From Amphiura filiformis (Eukaryota > Echinodermata > Ophiuroidea > Amphilepidida > Amphiuridae), in the NCBI RefSeq assembly GCF_039555335.1, contig NC_092628.1:69779706-69843705 (forward strand): a stretch of DNA of 64,000 nucleotides, written 5' to 3'. A program made the position numbers and the translations under genes. This document shows positions 1 to 10,866 of this stretch, in pieces. A model generated the notes under the pieces. That model had not been told where the DNA came from. It ran no database searches and saw only the letters and a program-made list of their open reading frames with translations. Position 1 is the first letter of the stretch. Each line of letters begins with the position of its first letter.

Positions 1-777
1 AGGCCTACAACTTACCCGCAACTTTAAGTTCTTTTCGCGAAACTTAATTGCCTGCAAATAATATGTGAAAGTATTATGTGGAAAAAGTATTAGCAAATAC
101 TCACTTCCTATTTTGAGTGAATCAGTAGTGCAGTAATAAATAGCGCAACGAATCGTTTAATGAAGTTGACAGCTTTTTACATAGAATATGTTCGACCGTG
201 ACTCCTTTTAACAAATAATTGATATCACATTTCATTCCCTGCCAATAATCGTGTAGGAAACTTGAAGAGTGTTTACTCATGTTTTCAAACGGAACCAGGT
301 TTATAACCATTCCTCGTCTCAGCTGATGTATTGTTGGGGCCTATCAGTAAGCGCAATGGCTAATGCGCAGAAAAGGTAAATGTTGTCCTCGATTTTATCT
401 TTCAAGGATAATACAAAAAATATTGAATAAATCCAAATGTATTATAATGAACAGGTGTTTGTATTCGCTTTTGTTTAAAAAAGTGTTGTCCATTGTAATG
501 ACACGTTTTGTTTTCAACCACCTTAATTGTTAACCATGAAGTATATACTTATGATAGGTATATTACATTTAACTTGAGAAGTATAAATGTGCAATAGAGT
601 TATTGTCAGAGTAAACATGGTAAAGTGTGACATAGATAAGAGATAAAACTGCTAAAGCCACTTAAAGGATTCAAAACTATTTCAGGCCAAATATTGATGA
701 AAATTACCTAAAATAAAAGGCTTCCTAATCCCCCATATCATCATTTTGTGAGGAAAGTGAAGGAGTTAAGACGAACC
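1..777 (+). repeat. diverged direct repeat, left copy (partner 4,800-5,640)
   Basis: This stretch aligns in the same orientation with about 4,800-5,640. The closest match is 178-281 against 5,108-5,214 (shared text includes ATAGAATATGTTCGACCG and GAAACTTGAAGAGTG). Weaker matches follow near 379-470 and 540-720. The pair is separated by about 4.9 kb and differs by many small indels, so it is an old duplication. The mariner-type element begins just after it. No gene was recognised in either copy; the 62-codon frame on the minus strand at 122-310 has no motif. Confidence 0.7.
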
Positions 778-1287
778 TACAGGGTGTCCCAAAAGTCTCG
801 ATACCTTTTTAAACCATTGTATCTTTAAGAAGAAATAGTGTACAGAAAATTTGAAAACATATTTAGAAAGAGGACATTTGGGCAATTTTTTTGGTACCAA
901 ACTTGCTAATATTTGCATGTTGTAGTATGAAGATACGAGCAAATGTTTATCATATGGAAAATCATTCTTTCAAGCGGATAAACAAAAACACTTAATTAAA
1001 TGCAAACGAATTGTTAAATTAACACCCTCTTCTGCATTTGCTCACAATCCTAACAAAGTGACTTGGTAAAGTAATTTTCCTTATCTCAACGGTTTTATAA
1101 TGTTTTGATTGAGTTGATACCCCTATCATTACTGAATTGTCACATTGAAACTCCCCTTTTCATGCTCAGTCAGAAGACATTATGCATGAATATAGCGCAT
1201 ATGCAAAAATGGTTAATGGGAACAAACCAACAAATCACCAGGAAAATTGTCAAATTGAAACACTTTTCCCAACAACTTCACATTATT

Positions 1288-1690
1288 TTATTTTGTTCTT
1301 CCGTAGTTTTTGGACTTGTTTTTGTTTTGCAAGTAGTCTATTCGGAATATGCTCAAGATGTCCATCATATAAATTCGCATACTCGCGTACTCTGACGGTG
1401 AAGTACTGAATGACGCTTCTGCAATTGTCACTTCAAGGTTTCTTATCTCACTCTTTATGTTTTCCTTCAAGTCGGGTATGCTGCGAGGCTTTGTGCTATA
1501 CACGGTCTTTGAGATAACCCCACAGAAAAAAATCAGGTTGACTTAAATCTGGAGAATGAGGTGGCCAAGTTTGACATGATCTTCTCATGGAAACGATTTT
1601 CAAGCCATTGTAGAGTCACTTTGGCTGTGTGTGGAGTCGGACTTTCCTGTTGAAACCATTGTTCTGCTCTGCTACCCCCCCACCCCCATT
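1288..1690 (-). pseudogene. transposase catalytic-domain remnant (mariner-like)
   Basis: Reading the minus strand from about 1665 downward gives a frame with WFQQESPTPHTAK and a WLENRF segment. After a frameshift near 1560 the text WPPHSPDL...PDFFLWGYLKD appears, and after a second one near 1503 KPRSIPDLKENI. This order is that of the second and third catalytic regions of mariner-like DDE/D transposases. In the family the first of these normally reads QQD; here it is QQE, so the catalytic residue is substituted. At least two frameshifts make the gene non-functional. The first catalytic region was not found. Confidence 0.75.
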
Positions 1691-1901
1691 CCATTCAAGT
1701 GCATTCAGGCGGTTTGTTTTTGCACAGTGATGACGTTTTATATGCACGAATAAGTGATAAATGGCGTTGTATCGACATGATTTACAATATTCAACAACAA
1801 ATTCACATTCTTTGGTTTTATGCCGAAATGAAATCGGTCAAACTTACTCAAAAGAAGTTCAAAGAAAATTATCAACTCACAGGACATGCTCGAGCACCAT
1901 C

Positions 1902-2060
1902 AAAATGCTGCATAAAAACATTGTCGACAAATTCTTTAAGACAGGATCAGTGCGTGATTCAGTGCGCTATGGACGTAGGAAGACAGGACGATACACGAAA
2001 AACATTGATAAAGTAAAACGTGCTGTAGCAGCAAGACCAAGAAGATCTGTGAATGTTCAG
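1902..2060 (+). pseudogene. transposase helix-turn-helix remnant, inverted relative to the catalytic part
   Basis: A plus-strand frame opening at 1761 contains, from about residue 48 to 100, a stretch with FFKTGSVRD, YGRRKTGR and ARPRRSV. It resembles the N-terminal DNA-binding region of mariner-like transposases, where a helix-turn-helix is followed by a GR-P-R linker. The frame reads outward to the right terminus, while the catalytic remnant at 1288-1690 is on the other strand. An internal inversion of about 1,700-2,070 would explain this. The family assignment rests on motif resemblance only. Confidence 0.5.
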
Positions 2061-2276
2061 AAAAGGAATGACTGCTATATGGTACTACGTGTTATGTGCC
2101 TATACATTCATCTAACATTATTTCTAAGTAGGAGGCACAAAAGGGGGGCAAGTTTGGTACCAAAATAATTGCCCAAGTGTCTTCTTTGCAAATATGTTTT
2201 CAAATTTTGTGTATACCATTTCTTCTTAAAGATACAAAGGTTTAAAAAGGTATCGAGAATTTTGGGACACCCTGTA

Positions 2277-2939
2277 CTTACCGAAACAGTATCCTTTGAA
2301 TTGTTTAACATCTACTTTACTCACAAAAAGCATCCTTAGATAAAAGCCAAAATACCTAGACGTGTTTGGAAAACAAGTAATGTTGATGGATCACAAGCAG
2401 TGTATAATACTATCCCCTGTTTTAGTGCGGATAACAGGAACATTGTTTTGGCATTACCGCTACAAGCGAACACCTGCTTTATGTCTCCAACCGCGGGAAA
2501 AAATCTTTGTGTAAGCGGCGGCAAAAAGACGAAAGTGTCGAACTGTCGAATATCCATTATGGAATCATTTTGTTTTAAAGCATCAAGGTTAACTCTTAAG
2601 AACCGCTGTATCATGATCTCACATGACTGATAGCCTTATTTAAAATATCTGAATCGCTGTGTCACCATTATGAGCTCATATGATTGCAATATATAGCCTG
2701 TTTGTATCTGAACGTCGGAATGGCATAAAATTGAACGCAACTTTCCCCCCTTTTTACAAAATCAGCACGTACCTTAGGTAATCACATTTCCATGGAAACA
2801 CGCTTTGAAACGTGCCCAAACATGACTATCAAGTAGGAAACCATGGTTGATTGTTATACTGAGTTTTATAATCCTTGATAAAACTTAAATAATATTTATT
2901 GCACATTTGAACTGGTCTTGGTATGCTATGACGGTATAC
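2277..2939. other. no gene recognised
   Basis: Intergenic-like DNA between the mariner-type element and the beta-like fragment. Overlapping 76- and 92-codon frames on the two strands (2400-2630 plus, 2336-2614 minus) show no motif, no splice context and no second copy in the window. Confidence 0.4.
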
Positions 2940-3908
2940 CCGTTTTAGTCACATCAGTAGGTACATTGCCTGCTTGTTGCTGTCTCGTAGCCCTAGAACT
3001 CTGGCCATAGTATCCGTTTTTACTTCCACTAGGGCCAGAGGTACTTACATTGAAAAATTTGTTGGAGATGCTTGAACGATCCAGTACAAAAAATCAATGC
3101 TTGATCGAACCAATACAAATGTGTGTCAGGTCAATAATTAACATGATAAAACCCACTTGAGAACACACAATCGTCGGTCATTTCTAAAGATGCATTTATA
3201 CTCAATCGCTTTTGCAAAAATCTGAATCGCACGCATGATCAGTGTACTAAATCGCCGTCGTATTTGCCTGCTGAGCATGCGCATGAATCGCTGTTTTTCA
3301 AAAGCGACACGTAGGCCTATATTGACACCCTCTGTCGGTCAACGTTCTCTAGAATTGCACACATAACTTGTGCAGTTAACGACAATGATTCAGTCTGATG
3401 ATCAGTAACCCATGGGTATAAACACAGCTTTACACAATGACTAATTTACATAAGCACATGTACCGTTACTCAGCCAAACACGGCAGAGTAGGTCCCGGAT
3501 GTTAGATACATGTTCCTATCTCGTCAACGTTATACCTTTCCAACAAGGAAAGAGATACGAAAAGCGAACGTCTACTGTCTCGCCTCAAGTTTATTCAAAG
3601 CAGCTACCTTTATGTGAAAATGTAGCAGCAATTAAACTTAATTCTATGTCGTGTTACGGTAGCTTACGGTTATCGTTCACTGCGCTTTCTTTTGACGTCA
3701 TTGAATGCTACATCTAACATAATGTAATGATATACGCGTATGTTGCAAAGTGTTTTACCAGAGTATAGATGCATAAGGACTTAATCAAAATAGCTACACA
3801 CTTTAAGAAGGGGAGCTTGAAATTCGCTCTTGATAATCTTGTATGTCACTAATATTCTTTGAATGTGGAAAGGTTTTAAAACCAACCGTGTCTACCTTGT
3901 TCTGCGTT
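2940..3908 (+). repeat. beta-like block fragment (partners 14,600-14,970 and 39,325-39,665)
   Basis: The block shares the text around GCATTGCCTGCT (2,965) and then, from about 3,580, a long run matching the two beta half-units. That run includes CTTTCTTTTGACGTCATTGA, which contains the CRE-type palindrome TGACGTCA, and AATAGCTACACACTTTAAG. Homology stops at 3,908 right after GTTCTGCGTTAG, where beta-2 and beta-4 continue into a helical ORF. The fragment thus keeps the upstream part of a beta unit without the ORF. Confidence 0.7.
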
Positions 3909-4799
3909 AGGTAAATAAATATAACATTAAAGCCATATTATAACATTTCTGTAAAAAAAACGTAATAACAGACCATTTGGTCATAAAAATTAAAATTAGA
4001 GCCAAAACGCACCATTGTTTAACTCGTAGTATCTGATCAAAGCAAAGAATCATGTCAAGAGCATAAAGCAAAATGCCGGAGTAAATTTTGGGGAAATAGT
4101 GTGTAACGAACACACATAATGCTTTCATTTTCAAAAGCCAGCTTGAAAACTTTCAGTAAAATTGATTGCATATTATCTTAAAGATGATATTTTAGTCACG
4201 CTTTATATAAAGCAAAATATAACTGCCTTAAGTGACATGGGCACGTAGGGTTATTACGGAGGCTATTAGTTTCATACTTAAGGCAGAGAAGATCAAAGTG
4301 ACAAGAAAATAATATCCACATGCCATTATTATTCTACAAAGAGCAGTCTGTAAATTCATCTTTGTAGTAATATAGATCATTTACCGAGTAATTATTTTGA
4401 ACACTGTTTAGATTTTGGTGCGGTTGTTAAAATAAACTGATATCATCCAGGACTTTTGGCATTAAACCTCGTGGCATAGAACATCTAGCTAATTTCTATT
4501 GCCGAAGATGGCTTAAAATCAATGCAAATCATAATAGTACAGTGCTATTGAAATAATTGGTTTTCCTATACTTGGGATTACATGAAGCTGGTAAAATAAA
4601 TCCAAACTAGTGTTTGTTTTTTAGGCAAATTCACCCTCAAACCTAAACATAAAGTAAGCTTTCCCGGATTCCCTTTGCTGCAATTTAATATTTTACATTA
4701 AAATGCATTGAAAATAATTGTAACATAGGTCATGTATGTTGTTCCAGTCAATCCGCACAAGTTAAACTTTAAATCCAATGTATACGTCTAATGTTCCAC
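3909..4799. other. no gene recognised
   Basis: AT-rich DNA without an ORF of note, recognisable repeat termini or a second copy in the window. Confidence 0.4.
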
Positions 4800-5640
4800 C
4801 ATCTGATAGTTCGCTTTAAGTGGAACTTAAATTCTACTCGTGAAGCTTACTTGCCTGTAAATTAGCCTATATGAAAATATTATGTTGAAAAGAATTGACA
4901 AACTCTTACTTCCAATTTTACACAAAATGAACTTAAATGAAGAAGCAACTTCAATAATAAAGTGAGCTTTCCTGTTCCTGGGCATCCGGTATTACGACAT
5001 TTAGTGAATCGGTGCTGCAGTGATCAATATAATAACGCGACACACGAAGAAACCTTCCCATTACAGATGGAGTGAGAATCGTTTAATGAAGTTGATACAC
5101 AGCTTTTACATAGAATATGTTCGACCGTGACTCCTTTTAACGAATAATTGATATCACATTTCATTCCTGCCAATAATCGTGTATGAAACTTGAAGAGTGT
5201 TTACTCATGTTTTCTGATCCTTTAATAGTCAAGCCAGATGCGCAGAATTCATGATTACGTGAGTGACACACGAGGTGGGTTTATTACACAAGTTGATCAT
5301 TCCTCGTCTTAGCTAGTGATTTTTGAACCTGATCCATTGTTAGGAATCTCAGAATTATATGGTTTATATCAAAATGTTGTCCTCTCTTAATCTTTCTAAG
5401 GATAAAATATAAACTAAAGAAGAAAGCAACAAGAATTTACAGGTGTTTTAGTGATGAAGTAAGCAAATATTTCAGACGTTAGCCATTGGAAATTTGATTG
5501 ACATGTATGTTTCACAGGTATGAATGTATAGTAAAATCACTGTTAGAGTAACGTGTGCCATAGTCAATAAATAAAAAGATAAAACTATTTCAGCCCCAAT
5601 CATACGAAATTATCCAAAATAAAACGTGGTAAGTGACATT
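4800..5640 (+). repeat. diverged direct repeat, right copy (partner 1-760)
   Basis: Direct counterpart of the first 760 bases, best conserved at 5,085-5,215. It carries extra segments, for example around 4,930-5,060, that are absent from the left copy. No coding frame is shared between the copies. Confidence 0.7.
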
Positions 5641-6399
5641 TTGGGCAAAGTTGAGCTATTAATGAATTATAAAAGCATATGTTAATCCACACTTTTTAAA
5701 GCAATTACATCCTCGAGCAATAATGTGTGATTTGCTCTCAGGGACACCGTCAATTTGTTAGAATTTCTACTTTTTGCACTATTGGATACACAATGGTGTT
5801 CTTAAATACCATGTGATGGACTAAGTATGAAGTGCTCTAATTACAGTTAAATTTAAGAGTTTTTAATTTTTTTTTATAAAGTAGGTCAAAATAAAAATAA
5901 AAATTGTAAAAAAAACCACCCCAACACGATCTCAGATAAGGTGAAAGCGATATCGGAGCATTTCTTTTGTCATTATGATACTTATATTGGTAGTTATAGT
6001 ACTGGTCTCTAGACCCGAAGCGTTTGAATCGCCCTTACCTCCAATGACATCCTGGAGGACATTTTAAGACAGCGATCCAAGATTGAAATCTTTGTAAAGT
6101 TCGGATACACTTTTTAGTTAGAAAACTAAGTCGCAATGACTTTAACATTGCACAGGAACCTAAAAATATCCTTCTGACAGTTGTACTTAATAAGTTTACT
6201 TAAAAGTTCTATAAGGCGACGAAAAAAACCCTGTTCTTCGGGCGGACAGACCTTTCAAGAAGGGTCGGTCGGTCAGTCGGTCTTTTTGTTTGTTTTTGGA
6301 AATGACCCCAAAAATCACAAAAATTCGTAAATAATTTTCAATTTGAGAAAATTATTTAAAAAAAAAATTTTATTCCTGAAATTTTCAAAATTTGGGTCG
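5641..6399. other. no gene recognised
   Basis: AT-rich DNA with homopolymer runs. A short GGTC-rich patch lies at 6,260-6,285. No ORF, repeat boundary or duplicate was seen. Confidence 0.4.
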
Positions 6400-6662
6400 G
6401 CATTTATTTGTACAGGAAAAAGATGTTTTCTCTCTATTGGTTTTTAACGTTCTTGCTATGAAAACATGGTGCAGCATAAAGTCGAAACTTATTGTTTGAA
6501 CTCATTACATAACTAATTATGGCATAATAAGGTAATAAGTGAATTCGTTTCCAGTCTGATTACATACTACAACAACAACATAACTACCATCAATGTGCTA
6601 TTTTCCTTTAAATCCATTCCACTAGCTAGGGACTTGCCTTGCTAATGGGTTTCTTCTATTAG

Positions 6663-6778
6663 CTTGGTCGATTTTTTGGATGTCTATTTTGTAATCGATC
6701 CGTGTGTACTCAAGAGACTATGAGGTTACATGAATTGCTAATGTGGGCTAATGTTTCTACAATGACGGTTTCAACAAG
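6663..6778 (+). CDS. candidate coding exon A, alpha-1 copy (unknown gene)
   Basis: A 116-base segment sits between a pyrimidine-rich acceptor (TTTCTTCTATTAG) and a donor (ACAAG then GTAATG). Read from its first base it is open throughout, giving 38 codons plus two bases: LGRFFGCLFCNRSVC, then QETMRLHELLMWANVS. The segment recurs in all five half-units. The alpha-3, beta-2 and beta-4 copies are also open in this frame, while alpha-5 has a one-base insertion and a lost donor. No protein family was recognised; the three cysteines and an ANVS motif shared with exon C are the only marks. Differences between alpha and beta copies are mostly amino-acid changing, so purifying selection is not evident. 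It could be chance openness in a duplicated intron. Confidence 0.3.
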
Positions 6779-7038
6779 GTAATGTTTGTATTTAGGTTAT
6801 ATAGAGTAACATTACAGCTTGTCAGGCGATCAAATGGATATAGGTGTAATATGTATCAAAAACTATATATCTGCGGAAAGTGGAACAAATAAGCAATAAT
6901 TATTGAATTCCAATAATACTAGCGTTGACAACTGTTTTCCGAATGTGTTTTTCATTTGACTTTTCACTGCTTACAAAGAACAACCAATTTTTTCGAGGTA
7001 TTAAAGTTGACGTTTCAATATCTTCTTGGACGTGTTAA

Positions 7039-7343
7039 CCCTAACGCCATGAGGAGGGTTTGGTCGAATGTGCCCTGTCTGTTGCCCAACCCACCCCGCT
7101 GAAGGGGAGGCACCCAGCCTATAGTGCTTTGCGATATTCAAGGGGTTTATAGGGCTACTAGGTTAGTAAAAGGCGCGGGTCGAGGCTGTAAGGTTATACA
7201 CCCATGCCAGGATAGGGAGCCAAAATAGAGGGCACTAACACACCTAAATACAATAATACACGGACTGGGTGTCTTCCCTTCGGCAGGGCAGAGCAGGAAA
7301 CACACAGGCCTCCTCAGACCCAACTTACCTCATGGTGTTAGAG
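7039..7343. mobile_element. piggyBac-like MITE flanked by TTAA
   Basis: TTAA at 7035-7038 and at 7344-7347 flanks a 305-base unit. It begins CCCTAACGCCATGAGG and ends with the near-exact inverted complement CCTCATGGTGTTAGAG. A TTAA duplication with termini starting CCC is the signature of piggyBac-superfamily insertions. There is no ORF inside, so it is non-autonomous. Confidence 0.75.
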
Positions 7344-7379
7344 TTAATCAGCCCCATGTGGTCAAAACGTAACAATAGG

Positions 7380-7900
7380 TAAAAAAATGTGAATGGACTA
7401 TTTATATAGCGTCCACTATTCAGAAAACAAGTCATCCAGAAGGTCTGCTATTCAGAATTCTGAATAGCGAGCTTGTTTTCATTTAAAATTACCCGCTAAC
7501 CAGAAGACCCGCTAATCAAAAAACCGTTAATCAGAAGGCCCGCTACTCTAGCCCTACTAGTACAGGGCCTTTTGACTATAGTGATCCAAAACCATCATAA
7601 AACCTGGCTATATCCAGAGAACTGCTAAACCCGGTTACTGCTATTCCCCAGGGTTTTCGGGTGGGGCGGTTAGTGGGTTTTAGCGGTTCTCGGATATAAG
7701 GCCCTATAGTAGAGCTACGCTACTCAGGAAATATTTTAGTAGCGGCCATCTGCTTAACGCAGTATTACACTCTCTATTCAGACAACCCGCCACTCAGAAA
7801 ACCCAGTTCTCAGGGTTAGAGTTAGGGCTAGGGTTAGGGTTAGGGTAAGGGCTAACTCTGAAATTGCGCAGAACACGTCTGCCTGAGTTAATGCCCTCTA
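7380..7900. repeat. degenerate short repeats, small inverted-repeat element and telomere-like motif
   Basis: Phrases such as CCCGCTAATCAGAAG recur with changes at 7,490-7,560 and 7,770-7,800. At about 7,551-7,722 an inverted-repeat unit begins TACTAGTACAGGGCCTT and ends AAGGCCCTATAGTAGAG. At 7,812-7,850 several GTTAGG hexamers in a row form an interstitial telomere-like tract. No gene was seen. Confidence 0.5.
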
Positions 7901-8550
7901 ATTTTACCCAGTATCCATGCATGGGAGGTGGAGCTACAACTTATCTCCGGGAACTTAGCTCAACCTGCGATTTTTAGCACTGAGATCGGAATGGTCTGGT
8001 ATTAAAAAACGGCAAATTATAACATTACGTTTTTCATAATTCGGCGCTCAACACAATTACCCGTTCAGCCTTTTTGAAAACTGATATTTTCTAAATGATT
8101 ACAAAAATTATCAGAATGTTGCTGAGCAATTTGCCTAGGAATTCAAGTGTTACATTTTAGTCTGGTATGCTTTGTTGTTATTTTAAGTTCGAGAAAAATG
8201 TCTGATATGGCTAATTTGAACAAAAAGAGATAAAATAAAATGGCTACATATTTTGTTTTTAAAGATTGAAATACCCCTCGTGAATCTGTACACAAATTGC
8301 TTTTTCAAAATTAGAGTCTGTAATTATCGCTAACGACTTGTTTGTTTGGCATTCCATACCTAAGGCTGTTTACCAAGCTATAAACTATCATAACACGTGG
8401 TATTTACCTTGCTCTTGGTACGAGTAAAGATAATAAGAATAATACATAAATTGAGTCGAGCATGATTATCTTTAAATAATTATTATACCATCATGAATTT
8501 GCCATGCTCGACTAACGCATAAAGCCAATGTCAGATATATATTCTCGCAG

Positions 8551-8572
8551 TTGGATTGAAATAACGATGAAA
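8551..8572 (+). CDS. candidate micro-exon B, alpha-1 copy
   Basis: Twenty-two bases lie between an acceptor-like ATTCTCGCAG and a donor-like GTAATA. The two bases left over from exon A plus this segment read SWIEITMK and end exactly on a codon boundary. All five half-units keep the segment. In alpha-3 the donor GT has become CT, and in both beta copies the frame inherited from exon A meets TAA here. Micro-exons are easy to imagine by chance. On the minus strand the same block reads as a signal-peptide-like start (see findings), a competing interpretation. Confidence 0.22.
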
Positions 8573-9382
8573 GTAATACAAATAATAAATTCATTCCGTC
8601 ATAAAATATACATTTCACTTTGGTATCATTTATACCTAATAAAAGTATTTTTTACAAACAGATCTGATTTTTACATGTGTAAAGCCCAGATTTAAGGTAC
8701 ATTTTCAGGTATCTTATCACATTTATAAGAGGCCATTGCGGGTAACGACTAGAAAAGATTTGAGACACTTGTTTGAACATACCTGAAATTGGAATGCCCT
8801 TAAGTATTGATCACAATTTGTTTGGACCTTGTGACGTTTACCTTGTACCGGGACAGCTGAATCTTATCCTCTACTTCCGCTTCCATCGACGAAATCGGGT
8901 GATGAGTTCTGTAATGTAGAAAGAACGAAAGAAAGAGACGAAGATGTTTTCGAACATTCCTGTCGCCCTGTGACTGTTCATATGAAGAACTTTCACACTT
9001 ATTACGTAATGTAGAATAGATAAGATCCGATGAGCGTTATGTCAATTTTTTAACAGAAAACCTCTATTTGGGGGATGTTATAATATTTGGTCACACACTA
9101 ACTGTAGAGAAAAACTAATGTTTTATTGAACATATCTTGTCACAAACTTTACTACACTTCAAGCTCATGTATTTACAAATTACCCAAGGGCTTGCTTTTC
9201 AGAAGTACGTTACTTTCAGCTTAACCCTTAATGCTCACAATATATTATCAATACTGATGAAAATATGTCAACTTTTGTGCATAAAATATTTCTATCCATT
9301 ATCAAAATACGCGTAAACCAAATTTTCGTACCTTAAACATGGGGGCACCATTTAATTGTGCAATCAAACTGACTAAATACAA

Positions 9383-10852
9383 TGATTGAACAGATTCATC
9401 AGGATCGGTATAGTAAACTGGTTAACAAAGTTCTTTGTATCTGATCCAGAATGTTCACTTACTTGTGTACGTTTCAACAACACCTGTTGTCTTTATCAAC
9501 ACTTGGTTGGTAGTGACTGCTACTGACAACCGACGCTAGAAGTAGTTCCAGCGTTGATCTTGGAGTTGCCAGTTGATTTTCCTCCAAGGGATTTTTTAGG
9601 TCCCTGTTTCAGAAAGTCATCATATATGTGAGAGAGTTGCAGCTAACATATTCATGGAAGCTCTTGAACAGCAGGCAATCGCTACGGCACCCTTAGATTG
9701 TAGACCAAAGCTATGGTTGCGTTATGTGGATGACGTGTTAGAAGTTATTAACAAAGATTGCGTCCAACAGCTTACCGACCACATCAACCAAGTTGACAAA
9801 TCGGGGTCAATAAAGTTTACATTTGAACAAGAATCCCAAGGTAGCCTTCCGTTCTTAGACACGCTGATAGTGAAAAAAGACGACGGCACTGTAAAGCTAC
9901 TGGTCTATCCTAAGCCAACACATACAGACCAATACCTGAACTATCAGTCTCATCATCCGTTACATCAAAAACTTGGTGTGATACGCACATTGTACAACAG
10001 GAAAGACAGCGTTGTGACTGAAGAGGAAGACAAAGTGGAGGAAGAAGACAAAGTCAACGAAGCCCTTAGAACATGCGAGTACCCTGATTGGGACCTTTAA
10101 GAAGGTCAAAGACCAGTTACAGTGTGTCAAACCCAAGAAAGTATACAAAAAGACTGATGACAAGACCAGAAGTAAAGGCATGGTTGTGCTTCCCTATGTT
10201 AAGGGTGTTACTGAAAGAATTTCTAGAGTCATGAAGAGTTACAACATTTCTACTGCGATGAAACCGCACAACACACTCAGAAAACAGCTGGTACATCCTA
10301 AAGACAAACGCGATCCTAACAACACCACGGATGCGGTATATAAGATACCCTGCAAGAACTGCGATTTGTCCTACATAGGCGAAACAGGTAGAAAGTTTGG
10401 CACAAGACTTGAAGAGCACAGAAGTGAGGCAGAGAAAATGAGCAAAACGGTTACCACCAGAGCAGGTACAAAGGAATCGCTGTCAACTACACACAAGTCG
10501 ACCATTACTGACCATGTCGTCGACAAGAATCACATCATTGGATGGGGGGAAGCTGAGGTTATCGGAACGGAGCAAAATAGATACACTCGCTGGATAAAGG
10601 AGGCTATAGAAATAAGAAAGAGGAGGGGCACCACCATGAACAGAGATGAAGGACAGTACCAACTATCTCACATATATGATGACTTTCTGAAACAGGGACC
10701 TAAAAAATCCCTTGGAGGAAAATCAACTAGCAACTCCAAGATCAACGCTGGAACTACTTCTAGCGTCGGTTGTCAGTAGCAGTCAACAGGTGTTGTTGAA
10801 ACGTACACAAGTAAGTGAACATTCTGGATCAGATACAAAGAACTTTGTTAAC
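9383..10852 (+). mobile_element. Penelope-like element copy 1, 5'-truncated, with inverted 3' end at its head
   Basis: A perfect 14-bp direct duplication, CTGACTAAATACAA, lies at 9369-9382 and 10853-10866. Inside, 9383-9638 is the inverted complement of the element's own 3' end (about 10,660-10,850) plus a roughly 40-base extension (starting TGATTGAACAGATTC) seen only at the head. A reverse transcriptase-GIY-YIG body on the plus strand follows. Penelope elements are known for such inverted or tandem terminal copies and variable TSDs. It sits inside the second putative intron of alpha-1. Confidence 0.93.
9639..10779 (+). pseudogene. Penelope-like RT/GIY-YIG endonuclease, truncated and frameshifted
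   Basis: The body starts inside the reverse transcriptase with AANIFMEALEQQ. It contains the catalytic RYVDDVL motif (about 9,720-9,740), then the linker, then the GIY-YIG endonuclease core (IPCKNCDLSYIGETGR, about 10,345-10,392) followed by RLEEHRSE. It ends at a stop after VGCQ. One extra G near 10,090 (GATTGGGACC versus GATTGGACC in the copy at 32.5-34.0 kb) breaks the frame. RT regions before the YVDD motif are missing, so the copy cannot encode an active enzyme. In the family the RT copies the RNA and the GIY-YIG domain nicks the target. Confidence 0.93.
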
Positions 10853-10866
10853 CTGACTAAATACAA

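Larger units (their letters stand above)
780..2274 (-). mobile_element. mariner/Tc1-type DNA transposon with ~127-bp inverted termini
   Basis: The element starts CAGGGTGTCCCAAAAG and ends with its inverted complement. The termini (780-906 and 2148-2274) match over about 127 bp with few differences. A TA dinucleotide lies on each side (778-779, 2275-2276), the target-site duplication typical of IS630/Tc1/mariner transposons. Inside are two transposase remnants on opposite strands (1288-1690 minus, 1902-2060 plus). The element is therefore dead and internally rearranged. Minus is given as the orientation because the catalytic remnant reads toward the left terminus. Confidence 0.85.
6400..9368 (+). 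repeat. alpha-1 half-unit, left part
   Basis: This is the oldest-looking of three alpha half-units (others near 30.3-37.3 and 51.0-59.2 kb). Shared anchors include 6,605-6,880 (ATGGGTTTCTTCTATTAGC region), 8,160-8,520 (TGGTATGCTTTGTTG), 8,540-8,600 (GTTGGATTGAAATAAC), 8,730-8,760 (AGAGGCCATTGCGGG) and 8,845-8,870 (CTTGTACCGGGACAGCTGAA). Anchor order and orientation are the same in all three copies. The first and fourth anchors also occur in the beta units at 18.8/25.4 and 40.6/43.1 kb. Confidence 0.85.

Noticed and set aside
7812..7850. Telomere end
   Set aside because: Only a few degenerate TTAGGG units in the middle of the contig; at most an interstitial relic.
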